Source: Pedobacter steynii (GTDB lineage Bacteria > Bacteroidota > Bacteroidia > Sphingobacteriales > Sphingobacteriaceae). From it: 64,000 nt of DNA. The DNA is taken from assembly GCF_001721645.1 (NCBI RefSeq), contig NZ_CP017141.1, forward strand, positions 1,922,001-1,986,000, given 5' to 3'. The notes beneath the pieces were generated by a model. That model made no database searches, had not been told where the DNA came from, and saw only the letters and a list, made by a program, of their open reading frames with translations. Made by a program: the position numbers and the translations under genes. Of the stretch, positions 1-8,226 are shown piece by piece. Numbering within the stretch: position 1 is the first letter of the stretch; each line of letters begins with the position of its first letter.

Positions 1-2556
1 AACAGTTTGTACTGAATTGGCCTTGCTTCCTTTGTATAGATCACTGAAGACGAGCCTTAACGTAGCCTTGTTATCCAGAAAATTTCGCTGTAGGCCAAGA
101 TCTATCTGGCTGGTGGCATTGGGGAATTGGTTGGCTCCAACCAAGCGCCTTGAATTGTAAAATCCCATTACTTCTCCGCTTAAACCATAGGGCAATTTAA
201 ATGTCTGTTGCAAGCTCAGCCTGCCAGCGGCCTGTTTAAGGTTAAGTTTCCTATTGGCTCCAAAGTCAATTTTGTTATAAAGACCAAAAAGAGTTCCGTT
301 GAACGTGATGTTCCACCAGGCGTATGGAGCGAGTGTTTGGGTAAGTGTTAATGCCAGGTGTTGCTGTACACCGACATTTCGGGGAACCATTACAATTCTA
401 GTCTGATTAATGGTGTCTGTTACCTCAACACTGAAATTATCAGTATGGGTATAGCTCAGTCCGATTATGGTAGCGTTTTTATAAACATACTGGAACTGGG
501 CACGATGGCTGAGCTGTGGGCTCAGAAAAGGATTGCCTTGCCAATAAGACAGCTCATCCAGAAGATAAATAAAAGGGTTTAGATTTTGGTATGCTGGTCG
601 GTCAATCCTCCTGGAATAACTGACTGAAAAATCATGTGACGTTGCTGGTTTTACATTAACAGAAAAGTAGGGGAAAAGATTAGTATAATTTCTGTCTATA
701 GATTGCTCGTTTCCCGAAATTGGAGAGATCTGATCAAGTTTACCTGTTGACGCGGAATTTTCCACTCTCAATCCACCCTGGATCTGCCATTTACCCAGAT
801 CTTTTTTGTAATTGAAATAAGCACTTGTGATTTTCTCCCGATAGGAGAACTTATTTGACCTGGAGGGATCTAACAATTCAGCATCTGGCTGTACTTCCAG
901 AAATCTGGAATCATTGGCAGATGATACTGATGAATATTTGGCACCGGTTTCCAGTTTTCCTTTCCATAAATTAGTGGTATAATCCAGCTTTACTGCTCTT
1001 AAGCTGATATTGATGCCATTCAGGGAACGGTAAAGATTGTCGCTAAGGATCGTATTATCGATTAACGTGTATCTATTGGATTGGAGGTTACCGGCACGTT
1101 TGTTAAAATCACCATAGTCTGCATCAAAATTAATTATCCTTCCCAGTGTATCTTCATATTTGTAGTTAAAGTTAACATTATAGCGCTGGGTCTGTTGAGC
1201 GTAGTAGTCGTTAACTGCGGTGAGCACCTGATCTACATTTGCCGAGGGAGCAATACCGATTTCTGTCCTGGTATCGGTTATCCCTCCACCAAACAGAAAA
1301 TTGCCATTCAATAGTACGCCAACTGTATGCTTTTTGTCTATCGCAAAATCGGCTCCGATCCTTGAGCCTATTTTTTTTCGCTTGTCTACATCGTCGGTAA
1401 AACTATTATAAAACATGCCTTCCTGTAATCGATCTGCACCATACAGATAGGAATAATACCCTAAAAAATGGCTATAACTCCCATAAAGGTTAAACCTGTT
1501 TTTCCTGAAGCTTAAAGAAAGGTCCTGGTTATTTCTGAGGTATACTCCATAACTTAAGCCTGTAGTTAAGCTGGTACTAAAACCCTGAACCATCGATTTT
1601 AATGTCTTCACATTAATGATGCCCGCCGTTCCCGAAGCATCATATTTTGCACCTGGACTATTGATGATTTCTATCGACCTTATGTCTGAAGAAGATATTG
1701 ATTTCAGCAGCTCGGCAATCTCCTTACCAGAAAGATAGGTCTGTTTACCGTCTATCAGGATTGCCGTACCAGCCTTGCCATTAAGGGAGATATTGTTATC
1801 ACTTCCCACCGTTACTCCGGGTGCCCGACCCAATAGCTCAAGTGCATTCATGCCCTGTGCACTGACACTTTTTGATACATTGAATACAATGTTACCACCT
1901 TCCATTTCGATTATTTTCGGACTTCCGGTTATGTTTACTTCTTTTAAAATTTTTGCTTTGGGGACTAATTTCAATTTTCCGAATATCTTTTGCTGACTAC
2001 CTTGTTTCGGAATAGCGAATTTAAAAATCAGTACCTCATAGCCAATTGATGATATCTTTAAGGTGTAGTCTTTGTTGCTCCTGAACGTATGGGAAAACTG
2101 AAAATGTCCCTGGTCGCTCGCAATCGCGCCACTCACTTGTAATTCGTTTTCTAATAATGAAACGGTAGCAAATGGTATTGGTGTACCTTCAAGATTTACT
2201 GTAGTTCCGGAAACTGTTGTTTTCGCAGTTCCGCTTTCTTGCTCTTTTATTAGTCGGCTCCCAATAACGATCATGGTTTCCGACAATACCTGATAAAAAA
2301 GCTGTTTATCAGGTAACACGCTGTCCAGCACTTTCGAAACCGGTAACCTGTTAAAACTGACTGAAACCAGCATCGTATCTGAAATCATTTCATCGCTATA
2401 GACAATATTGTATCCACTTTGTAGCTGGATTTGTCTGAAGAGTTCTACTATAGGTTTGCGGTTAAGCTTAAGTGTAATCTCACGTTGTTGGGCCTTTGCT
2501 GAAAGAACGACCAGGAAAAGCAGGGCCAGGGAAAATAGAAGTGCAATTTTTTTCAT
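1..2556 (-). CDS. TonB-dependent outer-membrane receptor with STN domain (C-terminus off window)
   Basis: The frame is open from an ATG at 2556 to base 1, giving 852 codons with no stop, so the C-terminus lies outside the window. The order seen is signal peptide (about 1-21, ending AKAQ), an STN/secretin-like signalling domain (about 22-105), a carboxypeptidase-regulatory-like beta domain (about 115-190), a plug (about 215-320, with GRAPGV and a GIINVKT end) and then a long beta-barrel of the outer-membrane beta-barrel family. The STN domain is the part that contacts an anti-sigma factor in FecA-type receptors. The start is 2 nt after the fecR-like stop, so sigma, FecR and receptor read as one transcript. 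The ligand cannot be told from sequence; iron-chelate or glycan uptake are both possible. Confidence 0.85.
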   Translation of the reverse strand, partial: MKKIALLFSLALLFLVVLSAKAQQREITLKLNRKPIVELFRQIQLQSGYNIVYSDEMISDTMLVSVSFNRLPVSKVLDSVLPDKQLFYQVLSETMIVIGSRLIKEQESGTAKTTVSGTTVNLEGTPIPFATVSLLENELQVSGAIASDQGHFQFSHTFRSNKDYTLKISSIGYEVLIFKFAIPKQGSQQKIFGKLKLVPKAKILKEVNITGSPKIIEMEGGNIVFNVSKSVSAQGMNALELLGRAPGVTVGSDNNISLNGKAGTAILIDGKQTYLSGKEIAELLKSISSSDIRSIEIINSPGAKYDASGTAGIINVKTLKSMVQGFSTSLTTGLSYGVYLRNNQDLSLSFRKNRFNLYGSYSHFLGYYSYLYGADRLQEGMFYNSFTDDVDKRKKIGSRIGADFAIDKKHTVGVLLNGNFLFGGGITDTRTEIGIAPSANVDQVLTAVNDYYAQQTQRYNVNFNYKYEDTLGRIINFDADYGDFNKRAGNLQSNRYTLIDNTILSDNLYRSLNGINISLRAVKLDYTTNLWKGKLETGAKYSSVSSANDSRFLEVQPDAELLDPSRSNKFSYREKITSAYFNYKKDLGKWQIQGGLRVENSASTGKLDQISPISGNEQSIDRNYTNLFPYFSVNVKPATSHDFSVSYSRRIDRPAYQNLNPFIYLLDELSYWQGNPFLSPQLSHRAQFQYVYKNATIIGLSYTHTDNFSVEVTDTINQTRIVMVPRNVGVQQHLALTLTQTLAPYAWWNITFNGTLFGLYNKIDFGANRKLNLKQAAGRLSLQQTFKLPYGLSGEVMGFYNSRRLVGANQFPNATSQIDLGLQRNFLDNKATLRLVFSDLYKGSKANSVQTV

Positions 2557-2558
2557 TC

Positions 2559-3437
2559 TTAGTCCTTGATCACTACCAATCTGTTATTGATCGTATAGGT
2601 TAACGGATAGGATAGTTTAAGCGCTTCTAAGGCCTGTTGTATGGTCTCGTTTGCAAATCTTCCGCTAAAGCGTTTATCTTTTAACTTTTCGCTATGGATT
2701 TCTATCCTGAGGTCGTATTTTTTCTCCATCCGCATGACCAGGTCGCTAAGCCTTTCTTTACTGAAAATAAGCGTATCCGCTATCCACTTCGTCTCATTTA
2801 AAAGTGTTTCGGATTTTATGGAGCTAACCAGGAACTTGTGCTGTGTGCTATCCCTGGCAGTGTTAAAGATGAGCCTCTCATTTGGATGTAGCAAGATTTT
2901 TTGCTTACTATCCAGCTTATCTGTAATTTGGATCAGGCCCCTTACCAATGCGACCTGGATCTTTTTGCTGTTCTTGTAGGCATTGACATTAAAAGCGGTG
3001 CCCTTGACTTCGATATCGATATTTCCTACATGTATCAACAATGGAATATCTTCGTTCTTAACTACATCGAAGTATGCTTCACCCTCCAGGATTATTTCAC
3101 GTTTGTGCTGGCCAAAAGATTTATTATAATTAATGCTGGAATTTTTATTCAGCCAGATCCTGGTACCGTCATCAAGCACTTTGAACGTTTTCTCTCCTGT
3201 CGTTGTGAGAATGTCAACATTTTTATCTGCCGGATGGTTTAACAGATGATAACCCAGCATTCCAGTACCAGCCAAAAGCACCAGCACTGCGGCAACTTTA
3301 AGCAGGTTATTAATGAACAATGATTTCTTCCCCGCTATAGAATAATCAAACTTTCCTACAAACCCCTGATTTTCGGCAACGTTGATCATATTCCAGATGT
3401 GGTTAAGCTGTTCTGTTTTACGGTCTTCTTTTTTCAT
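2559..3437 (-). CDS. FecR-family anti-sigma factor with DUF4974 C-terminal domain
   Basis: This 292-residue protein should sit in the inner membrane and relay the signal from the outer-membrane receptor to the ECF sigma factor encoded just upstream. A short cytoplasmic N-terminus (about 1-40) precedes one membrane segment (about 46-66, rich in Val/Leu/Ala), then a periplasmic FecR beta domain (about 75-185, with the WLNKNSSINY and GEAYFDV signatures) and a C-terminal DUF4974/STN-like module (about 215-290, with SGRFANETIQQALEAL). It lies between the sigma gene and the receptor, the usual order for these triads in Bacteroidota. Length and domain order are normal. Confidence 0.93.
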   Translation of the reverse strand: MKKEDRKTEQLNHIWNMINVAENQGFVGKFDYSIAGKKSLFINNLLKVAAVLVLLAGTGMLGYHLLNHPADKNVDILTTTGEKTFKVLDDGTRIWLNKNSSINYNKSFGQHKREIILEGEAYFDVVKNEDIPLLIHVGNIDIEVKGTAFNVNAYKNSKKIQVALVRGLIQITDKLDSKQKILLHPNERLIFNTARDSTQHKFLVSSIKSETLLNETKWIADTLIFSKERLSDLVMRMEKKYDLRIEIHSEKLKDKRFSGRFANETIQQALEALKLSYPLTYTINNRLVVIKD

Positions 3438-3491
3438 TGTTTCAGTGCTTATATGCTAAGGACAGATTTAAATTGGAAATTACTTACTGCA

Positions 3492-4115
3492 TCATAAAAA
3501 AAAGAACAGAAGGTCAGAATGTGCTTGCTTCCTGGCTGTTTTTCCCTGTGGATGGTAGCCCAGATATCCACTTATAGAATCCGCAAGTGATTTTACTGCC
3601 TTGTACAGCTGATTTTCAACTGTCCTTACTGAAATACCCAATATCTCAGCTACTGCATTGCTTTTAAGCCCTTGCTCTTTAACGAGCCTGAATATGATTT
3701 TACGCTGTTCCGGAAGAGCAGCGATCGCCTGGTTCATCAATCGCACCAGTTCCTTATCATCGGTCCCTACGTAATTATCATCCAATGGTTCTTCAAATGA
3801 TTGATCACCGGGAAATTTGGTAAATAAAAGGTGTCGTTTTCTTTCAGATCTGATTAAATTAAGACAGGCATTCTTGATGGAGACATACAGATAGACTTCT
3901 GGTTTGACCACTTTTGATAACCTGTCCCGTTTTAGCCATAACCTGACGAAAAGCTCAGAGGTTATCTCTTCAGCACTTTCCTGCTGTTTGGTATATTGCC
4001 TTGCAAAAGAGAGGAGCTTATCGTAGTACAGAAAAAAAAGCTGATTGAATGCAGCCCTGTCCCCATTCTGGATTTCTTCAAACAATTGTACAATCTTCAA
4101 TTTTTCTTCTGGCAT
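3492..4115 (-). CDS. RNA polymerase ECF sigma-70 factor
   Basis: A 207-residue ECF sigma factor. Region 2 (about 17-85) carries the FFLYYDKLLSFARQY and AEEITSELFVRLW segments that bind core polymerase and the -10 element. Region 4 (about 125-185) has the helix-turn-helix with SNAVAEILGISVRTVENQL. It is the first gene of the sigma-FecR-receptor set and should direct transcription of the receptor when ligand is sensed. The C-terminal tail (SDLLFFFL) is longer and more hydrophobic than usual, possibly run-through after a lost stop. No clear promoter is recognised in the 300 bases upstream. Confidence 0.93.
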   Translation of the reverse strand: MPEEKLKIVQLFEEIQNGDRAAFNQLFFLYYDKLLSFARQYTKQQESAEEITSELFVRLWLKRDRLSKVVKPEVYLYVSIKNACLNLIRSERKRHLLFTKFPGDQSFEEPLDDNYVGTDDKELVRLMNQAIAALPEQRKIIFRLVKEQGLKSNAVAEILGISVRTVENQLYKAVKSLADSISGYLGYHPQGKTARKQAHSDLLFFFL

Positions 4116-4391
4116 TAACCGTCTGTTTTTGTAAAATAAGTATGGGCGTTATTATCAATGACACTGAAGTTTGAAGATATACTTATTCTGGAACAAAATT
4201 TATAAACCACTCTTTATCGAAAAAGTTCATTATATAAATATGGTTCTCTCGTTACGAGGGTGCTATTGGAGTTCGCTCCATTCAAGACCTGAAAGTTAGC
4301 TAAAACAGAAAAGCTTTTGCGATGTAGCATAGGGACTGATCTGCAATTCCATTGGTCTCCCTTGATTGTAAAATGATTTAAAAACAGGGCT
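4116..4391. other. Non-coding upstream region of the sigma factor
   Basis: I see no credible gene here. It presumably holds the promoter of the minus-strand sigma/FecR/receptor transcript. No consensus -7 element or ECF-type GCAAC/CGTC pair is evident, so regulation of the locus is unresolved. Confidence 0.4.
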
Positions 4392-4431
4392 AAAAAAGTA
4401 GGGCAAGCGACCGTTTTACCGTGCTTGCCCT
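4392..4431 (-). terminator. Terminator-like hairpin behind a tRNA-Asn 3' fragment
   Basis: A 9-bp stem AGGGCAAGC (4400-4408) / GCTTGCCCT (4423-4431) with a 14-nt loop is followed on the minus strand by six T (4397-4392). It begins four bases beyond a 13-base copy of the tRNA-Asn 3' end, exactly the arrangement of the intact tRNA and its own terminator at 7343-7372. This suggests it was once the terminator of a tRNA-Asn gene. Confidence 0.6.
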
Positions 4432-4435
4432 TTAT

Positions 4436-4448
4436 GCTCCCGAGACTG
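4436..4448 (-). repeat. Copy of tRNA-Asn 3' end (putative attachment-site half)
   Basis: The 13 bases GCTCCCGAGACTG are identical to 7374-7386, which encode the acceptor stem 3' strand, the discriminator and part of the T stem of tRNA-Asn. The match stops abruptly on the inner side. Direct repeats of a tRNA 3' end flanking a gene-poor, AT-rich segment are typical of integration by tyrosine recombinases. No integrase gene is present between the copies. Confidence 0.55.
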
Positions 4449-5269
4449 TGTATTTTTCCAGAAATTTGTTAGATGATTTGAACAGAATTTCAAAAATTGA
4501 TGAAGATTATTTAGAATAACCTAATAGCTTTTAATTTTTGCTACTAATCTGTCAAAATTAAAATTGTAAATAAATATTTAATTGTGATTAAAGTCTTAGA
4601 TCATTAGTAAGGAAAAATAACTACTTATTGTTTTTATCAAAATTTGCAGATTAAATCTTGGGTGAAGAGAGATAACTTAACTCCATTTGCAGCCTAACTA
4701 GGCAATAAGTTGGATATTTCTCTGAAATGAAATAGAGTAAGGAGTTTGAGCGGTGGTAAAACAAAGGTTGATTGTCTGCTACGCAAAGATTTCGTCATTA
4801 GTTTTAAATTCGTATAAAGAGGGAAGCTCTATATGCAACATTCGCTATCCCATCAGCAACTGTTTATAAGAATTTTATTCTCAACAAGGTCATAAATTAT
4901 TGAGAAGCAGCTTAAAAAAATAAAAAGAATAAAGCTGGAACAATTACCGAAAAAATCTTCTATAAGAATGAAAACAGGGAAATGGGACTGGGCACAAGGA
5001 TCGATTTTTTCTTCCGTGCAACTTTGCCTATTTTTTTGTGTCTTCTTGTAAGATTAATTATTTCAATGCAAAGGTTGCATTCATCCTTAAAGTGTAAAAT
5101 CGCCTAATTCTACAACTGGGCCGTAGCTTAAAATGATCAAAATAACCGTTTGAAAAAAAATCTTGATAGTATTATTAACAATCACACACGAAGCAAAAAA
5201 ATCACTAAGAAATTCGGCACAATGCTGTAAATAATTTTACAAGAAACACAATAACTTAAAACATAAAAA
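4449..5269. other. AT-rich stretch without recognisable genes
   Basis: About 820 bases lie between the tRNA fragment and the hydrolase gene. All frames are broken frequently and I recognise no protein or RNA. Base composition is visibly more A/T-rich than the flanking chromosome, matching the hydrolase gene that follows. The promoter of that gene should lie near 5150-5265, but no TAnnTTTG element is evident. Confidence 0.4.
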
Positions 5270-6763
5270 ATGAATTTTGACATTAAAAACTGTAAATCAA
5301 CGATTATCCTTTTATTTTTCTGTACATCAGCAAGTTATTTATTTGGACAGTCTTCCACAAAATATTCTAAAGAAATTCAATCAAAAATTAAACAAGTGGA
5401 AAATAATCTTTCAAGTTGGGTGCAAATTGAAAATAATTCCCAAATGTGGACATTAGAGGAAAGAATGAAATTTTACCATGCCAATGGTGTTAGCATTGCA
5501 GTAATTAAAGACTATAAAATTGAATGGGCAAAAGGTTATGGCTGGGCTGACAGTTTAGAGCAAAAGCCTGTAACAACTAAAACTTTATTTCAAGCAGGTT
5601 CAAATAGTAAATCTCTAAATGCAGTTGGAGTATTAAAATTGGTTCAAGATGGAAAATTGAATCTCAATACGGATATAAATATCTACTTAAAATCATGGAA
5701 ATTTCCCTACGATTCCTTATCCAAAAGTAAAAAAATCACAATTTCCAATCTATTGAGCCATACTGGTGGAATAAGTGTACATGGATTTAATGGATACAAA
5801 AAAGGAGAGGAAATACCAACTATCAAACAAATATTAAATGGACAAAAACCTGCTAATTCAGAAGCTATTCGTTCAATGTATGAGCCATCCTTCAAATATG
5901 AATATTCTGGTGGTGGAACCACCATTTCGCAACTAATTATTCAGGATGTAACAGGAAAACCGTATGATGAATTTATGTGGGAAAATGTGCTGAAGCCAAT
6001 GGGTATGACTAATAGTTCTTACACACAGCCCCCATCAGCAAACATGCAGAATTTATTAGCAACAGGATATTACAATGATGGAAAAACCGTAGAAGGAAAA
6101 TACCATATTTATCCAGAGCAAGCTGCAGCTGGTCTTTGGACAAATCCAACTGATTTAGCGAAATATGTAATCGAAACTCAACTTTCTTTAAAGGGAAAAT
6201 CCCAAAAAGTTCTTTCAAAAGATATGACAAAATTAAGACTTACGCCTTTCATTGATAGTAAATCAGCATTAGGAGTATTCATAATTAATAAAAATGGAGT
6301 TAAAAATTTCGAGCATGGTGGTGTAGATGAAGGTTTTGTAAGCCAGTATGTCGGAACTTTTGAAGGAGGTAACGGTGTGGTAGTCATGACAAACACATAC
6401 AACACTGATCTATTTGATGAAATTATTAGAAGTGTTGCATTAACATACGATTGGAAAAATGCTTATACGCCTGATTTAAAAAAAGAAATTCACATTAAAG
6501 GCGAAGATTTAAAGCCTTATTTAGGGAAATATGGAAGTGGAGATTTTATATGGTCAATAATTAAAAAAGAAAATGATATTTACCTTACTATTAATGATAA
6601 TCAATATTGGGGTACTTGTAAGTGGAAAATTCATTTTACAAATGATAGTAATTTTTTTGTCACCGAAAAAAACAGTGAATTTCTTTTTTTAAGAGATGCA
6701 TCGGGAAAAATTACGGCTCTTAACTGGAATGATGAAAATATATTAAAAAAAGTAGAAGAGTAA
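5270..6763 (+). CDS. Serine hydrolase of the beta-lactamase/penicillin-binding superfamily, likely acquired
   Basis: A 497-residue exported protein with a signal peptide (about 1-26, ending LFGQ). The class C-like catalytic elements are visible: S111-x-x-K114 (SNSK), Y212-S213-G214 and H349-G350-G351. These fit PF00144 serine hydrolases, which include esterases, D-aminopeptidases and beta-lactamases; the exact substrate cannot be told. A C-terminal beta domain (about 405-497) follows. Codons are strongly A/T-ending compared with both flanks, and the gene stands alone between tRNA-Asn fragments, so horizontal acquisition is likely. A long imperfect palindrome begins 3 bases after the stop. Confidence 0.85.
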   Translation: MNFDIKNCKSTIILLFFCTSASYLFGQSSTKYSKEIQSKIKQVENNLSSWVQIENNSQMWTLEERMKFYHANGVSIAVIKDYKIEWAKGYGWADSLEQKPVTTKTLFQAGSNSKSLNAVGVLKLVQDGKLNLNTDINIYLKSWKFPYDSLSKSKKITISNLLSHTGGISVHGFNGYKKGEEIPTIKQILNGQKPANSEAIRSMYEPSFKYEYSGGGTTISQLIIQDVTGKPYDEFMWENVLKPMGMTNSSYTQPPSANMQNLLATGYYNDGKTVEGKYHIYPEQAAAGLWTNPTDLAKYVIETQLSLKGKSQKVLSKDMTKLRLTPFIDSKSALGVFIINKNGVKNFEHGGVDEGFVSQYVGTFEGGNGVVVMTNTYNTDLFDEIIRSVALTYDWKNAYTPDLKKEIHIKGEDLKPYLGKYGSGDFIWSIIKKENDIYLTINDNQYWGTCKWKIHFTNDSNFFVTEKNSEFLFLRDASGKITALNWNDENILKKVEE

Positions 6764-6766
6764 AAA

Positions 6767-6894
6767 ACTGCCTACAACGGATTTGGGCAATTGGCTTAAT
6801 GGGAAGTTGGTTTTGTATTTGGGATGATTTGGCTAATCCGAAGAATGGACTTAATTTAGCCCCAAACCCACTGTAGTACCAAGACGTTGGCAGT
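6767..6894. repeat. 128-bp imperfect palindrome behind the hydrolase gene
   Basis: The outer arms ACTGCC(TAC)AACG (6767-6779) and CGTTGGCAGT (6885-6894) pair with a 3-nt bulge. Inner arms GGATTTGGGC (6779-6788) and GCCCCAAACCC (6859-6869) pair with small interruptions, and GGCTTAAT/ATTTAGCC approximates a further pairing. There is no T-run, so it is not an ordinary terminator. The shape recalls recombination sites bounding mobile gene cassettes, although the termini do not match the integron GTTRRRY core. Confidence 0.5.
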
Positions 6895-7342
6895 AATGCT
6901 ATTATCGACTTTCACTTAACTCAATGATAATAAAGTCTAGACAACGACAGACATAAAATAACTATGATAAGGGACTTTACGAAACTCATTTATTGAGAAT
7001 TTAGAAACATCAATTGACTTGCATAAAAATATTCTTAGACTTGAACAATGTTATTTTGAGGCAAACCGACGGACCGCATTTTTTTGGATAGGTAAACTAT
7101 TTCTTTTCAGAACAGGTATTTGAACTCTATAATGCTAGCAAAACCTGCAATCCTGTCGCATTTAACAGCATCGAACCAAAAAACCATATAATAAATCATA
7201 ACTTATTCGCTAGTACGGTTTTAGTGAAGCAGGTTTGAGGTTTTTATAGGCTTTACACAGTATAGGTGCGGACACTGGGCTCGAACTAAAAATCGGCCTC
7301 TATTTGCACTATGCAACGATTTGAAAATCAACTAAAAACAGA
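6895..7342. other. Non-coding segment between palindrome and tRNA terminator
   Basis: I see no credible gene. The one notable item is at 7274-7286 (ACTGGGCTCGAAC), identical to the T-arm of the tRNA-Asn gene (7383-7395) but with different surroundings. The rest is AT-rich and interrupted in all frames. Confidence 0.4.
7274..7286 (-). repeat. Second tRNA T-arm fragment
   Basis: On the minus strand this reads GTTCGAGCCCAGT, the T-loop and 3' T-stem of the tRNA-Asn gene, followed by GTCCGCACC instead of the Asn acceptor. It may be the 3' end of a different decayed tRNA or a trace of an earlier insertion. T-arms are conserved among tRNAs, so the match need not come from tRNA-Asn. Confidence 0.35.
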
Positions 7343-7372
7343 AATGCCCTTCACGATATCGTGAAGGGCATT
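7343..7372 (-). terminator. Rho-independent terminator of tRNA-Asn
   Basis: A perfect 15-bp inverted repeat (7343-7357 / 7358-7372) directly abuts the encoded CCA end of the tRNA and is followed on the minus strand by TTTCTGTTTTT. The final A of CCA is shared with the stem. Confidence 0.75.
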
Positions 7373-7448
7373 GGCTCCCGAGACTGGGCTCGAACCAGTG
7401 ACCCTCTGATTAACAGTCAGATGCTCTAACCAGCTGAGCTACTCGGGA
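7372..7448 (-). tRNA. tRNA-Asn (anticodon GTT)
   Basis: The minus strand folds as a 74-nt tRNA (7448-7375) plus encoded CCA (to 7372). The acceptor pairs TCCCGAG with CTCGGGA, the D arm is GCTC/GAGC, the anticodon stem is TCTGA/TCAGA around the loop CTGTTAA (anticodon GTT, Asn), and the T arm is ACTGG/CCAGT around TTCGAGC. Its 3' 13 bases recur at 4436-4448, marking it as a probable integration target. Confidence 0.95.
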
Positions 7449-7704
7449 ATCCTTCGATCTAAAGAAATCTGCTTTTGTAAACAAAAGTGATCCTCTTTTT
7501 TCGGAGTGCAATATTAGAGAATCTGTTTGAATTTTGAAAGGTCTTCATTCAGTTTTTTTATAACTTTTCTTTAAGCGCTTATATCTGTGTGAATTAAATA
7601 TCAGGATCCTGGGTCTTAATTCCCGGAAAGGGCATCCTTTTGGCAAAATTTGAGCAAATCAAAGTAATTTAAAGGTAAAATCAGAATCCCGTATCAGGTA
7701 TTAC
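7449..7704. other. Intergenic region upstream of the tRNA and bacilliredoxin genes
   Basis: This stretch holds no gene. It should contain the minus-strand tRNA promoter near 7455-7500. On the plus strand its right end leads into the bacilliredoxin promoter. Confidence 0.35.
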
Positions 7705-7735
7705 TTTGATGCTAATAAGTAGTGCTGTACATTTG
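7705..7735 (+). promoter_or_regulatory. Bacteroidota sigma-A promoter of the bacilliredoxin gene
   Basis: TTTG (7705-7708), 19 nt and TACATTTG (7728-7735) match the Bacteroidota -33/-7 consensus (TTTG, 19-21 nt, TAnnTTTG) exactly. Predicted transcription start is near 7739, giving a leader of about 26 nt before the ATG at 7765. Confidence 0.65.
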
Positions 7736-7764
7736 TATAGACTAAAGAATTAAAAATAAATAAT

Positions 7765-8175
7765 ATGTATCCTGAATATTTAGTAGAACCTATGCGTGCA
7801 GAACTTACCAAAGTAGGTTTTGAGGAATTGAAAACTGCAGCTGATGTGGATAGTGCCATCACTGGTGAGGGGACTGTATTTGTAGTAGTAAACTCTGTTT
7901 GTGGTTGTGCGGCAGCAAATGCGCGCCCTGCAGCAAGATTAGCAGCAGCAAATGAAAAACATCCTGATAAACTGGTAACAGTATTCGCAGGAATGGAGAA
8001 AGACGCTGTCGACAGAGCAAGAGGTTACATGTTGCCTTTTCCTCCATCTTCGCCATCAATGGCTTTATTTAAAGATGGTAAATTGGTACATATGATTGAA
8101 CGTCATCAAATCGAAGGCAGACCGGCTCAAATGATCGCTGATAGTTTAATCGGTGCTTTTGAACAATATTGCTAA
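7765..8175 (+). CDS. BrxA/BrxB-family bacilliredoxin (YphP/YqiW-like)
   Basis: A 136-residue cytosolic thioredoxin-fold protein. The redox motif C46-G47-C48 lies after the strand VFVVVNSV and before a helix rich in Ala/Arg, the layout of the DUF1094 bacilliredoxins. Members remove bacillithiol from mixed disulfides or act as thiol-disulfide isomerases. Length is normal for the family. The gene has its own near-consensus promoter and terminator and is a single transcription unit. Whether this organism makes bacillithiol cannot be judged from the window. Confidence 0.93.
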   Translation: MYPEYLVEPMRAELTKVGFEELKTAADVDSAITGEGTVFVVVNSVCGCAAANARPAARLAAANEKHPDKLVTVFAGMEKDAVDRARGYMLPFPPSSPSMALFKDGKLVHMIERHQIEGRPAQMIADSLIGAFEQYC

Positions 8176-8194
8176 TCGTAAAAATATCCTAAGG

Positions 8195-8226
8195 AAAAGG
8201 GCTGGTTAATTTAATCAGCCCTTTTT
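8195..8226 (+). terminator. Terminator of the bacilliredoxin gene
   Basis: The stem AAAAGGGCTG / CAGCCCTTTT around an AT-rich loop ends in a T-run (8222-8227), 20 bases after the bacilliredoxin stop. Confidence 0.75.

Noticed and set aside
1081..1996. Short plus-strand frames within the left-edge receptor
   Set aside because: The minus strand is open for 852 codons with coherent receptor domains, so these are shadows.
2641..3242. Two frames of about 112 codons opposite fecR
   Set aside because: Both are complements of the FecR coding sequence, which has clear family motifs.
6767..6894. Classical integron attC site
   Set aside because: The ends do not match the GTTRRRY/RYYYAAC cores and no integron integrase is in the window.
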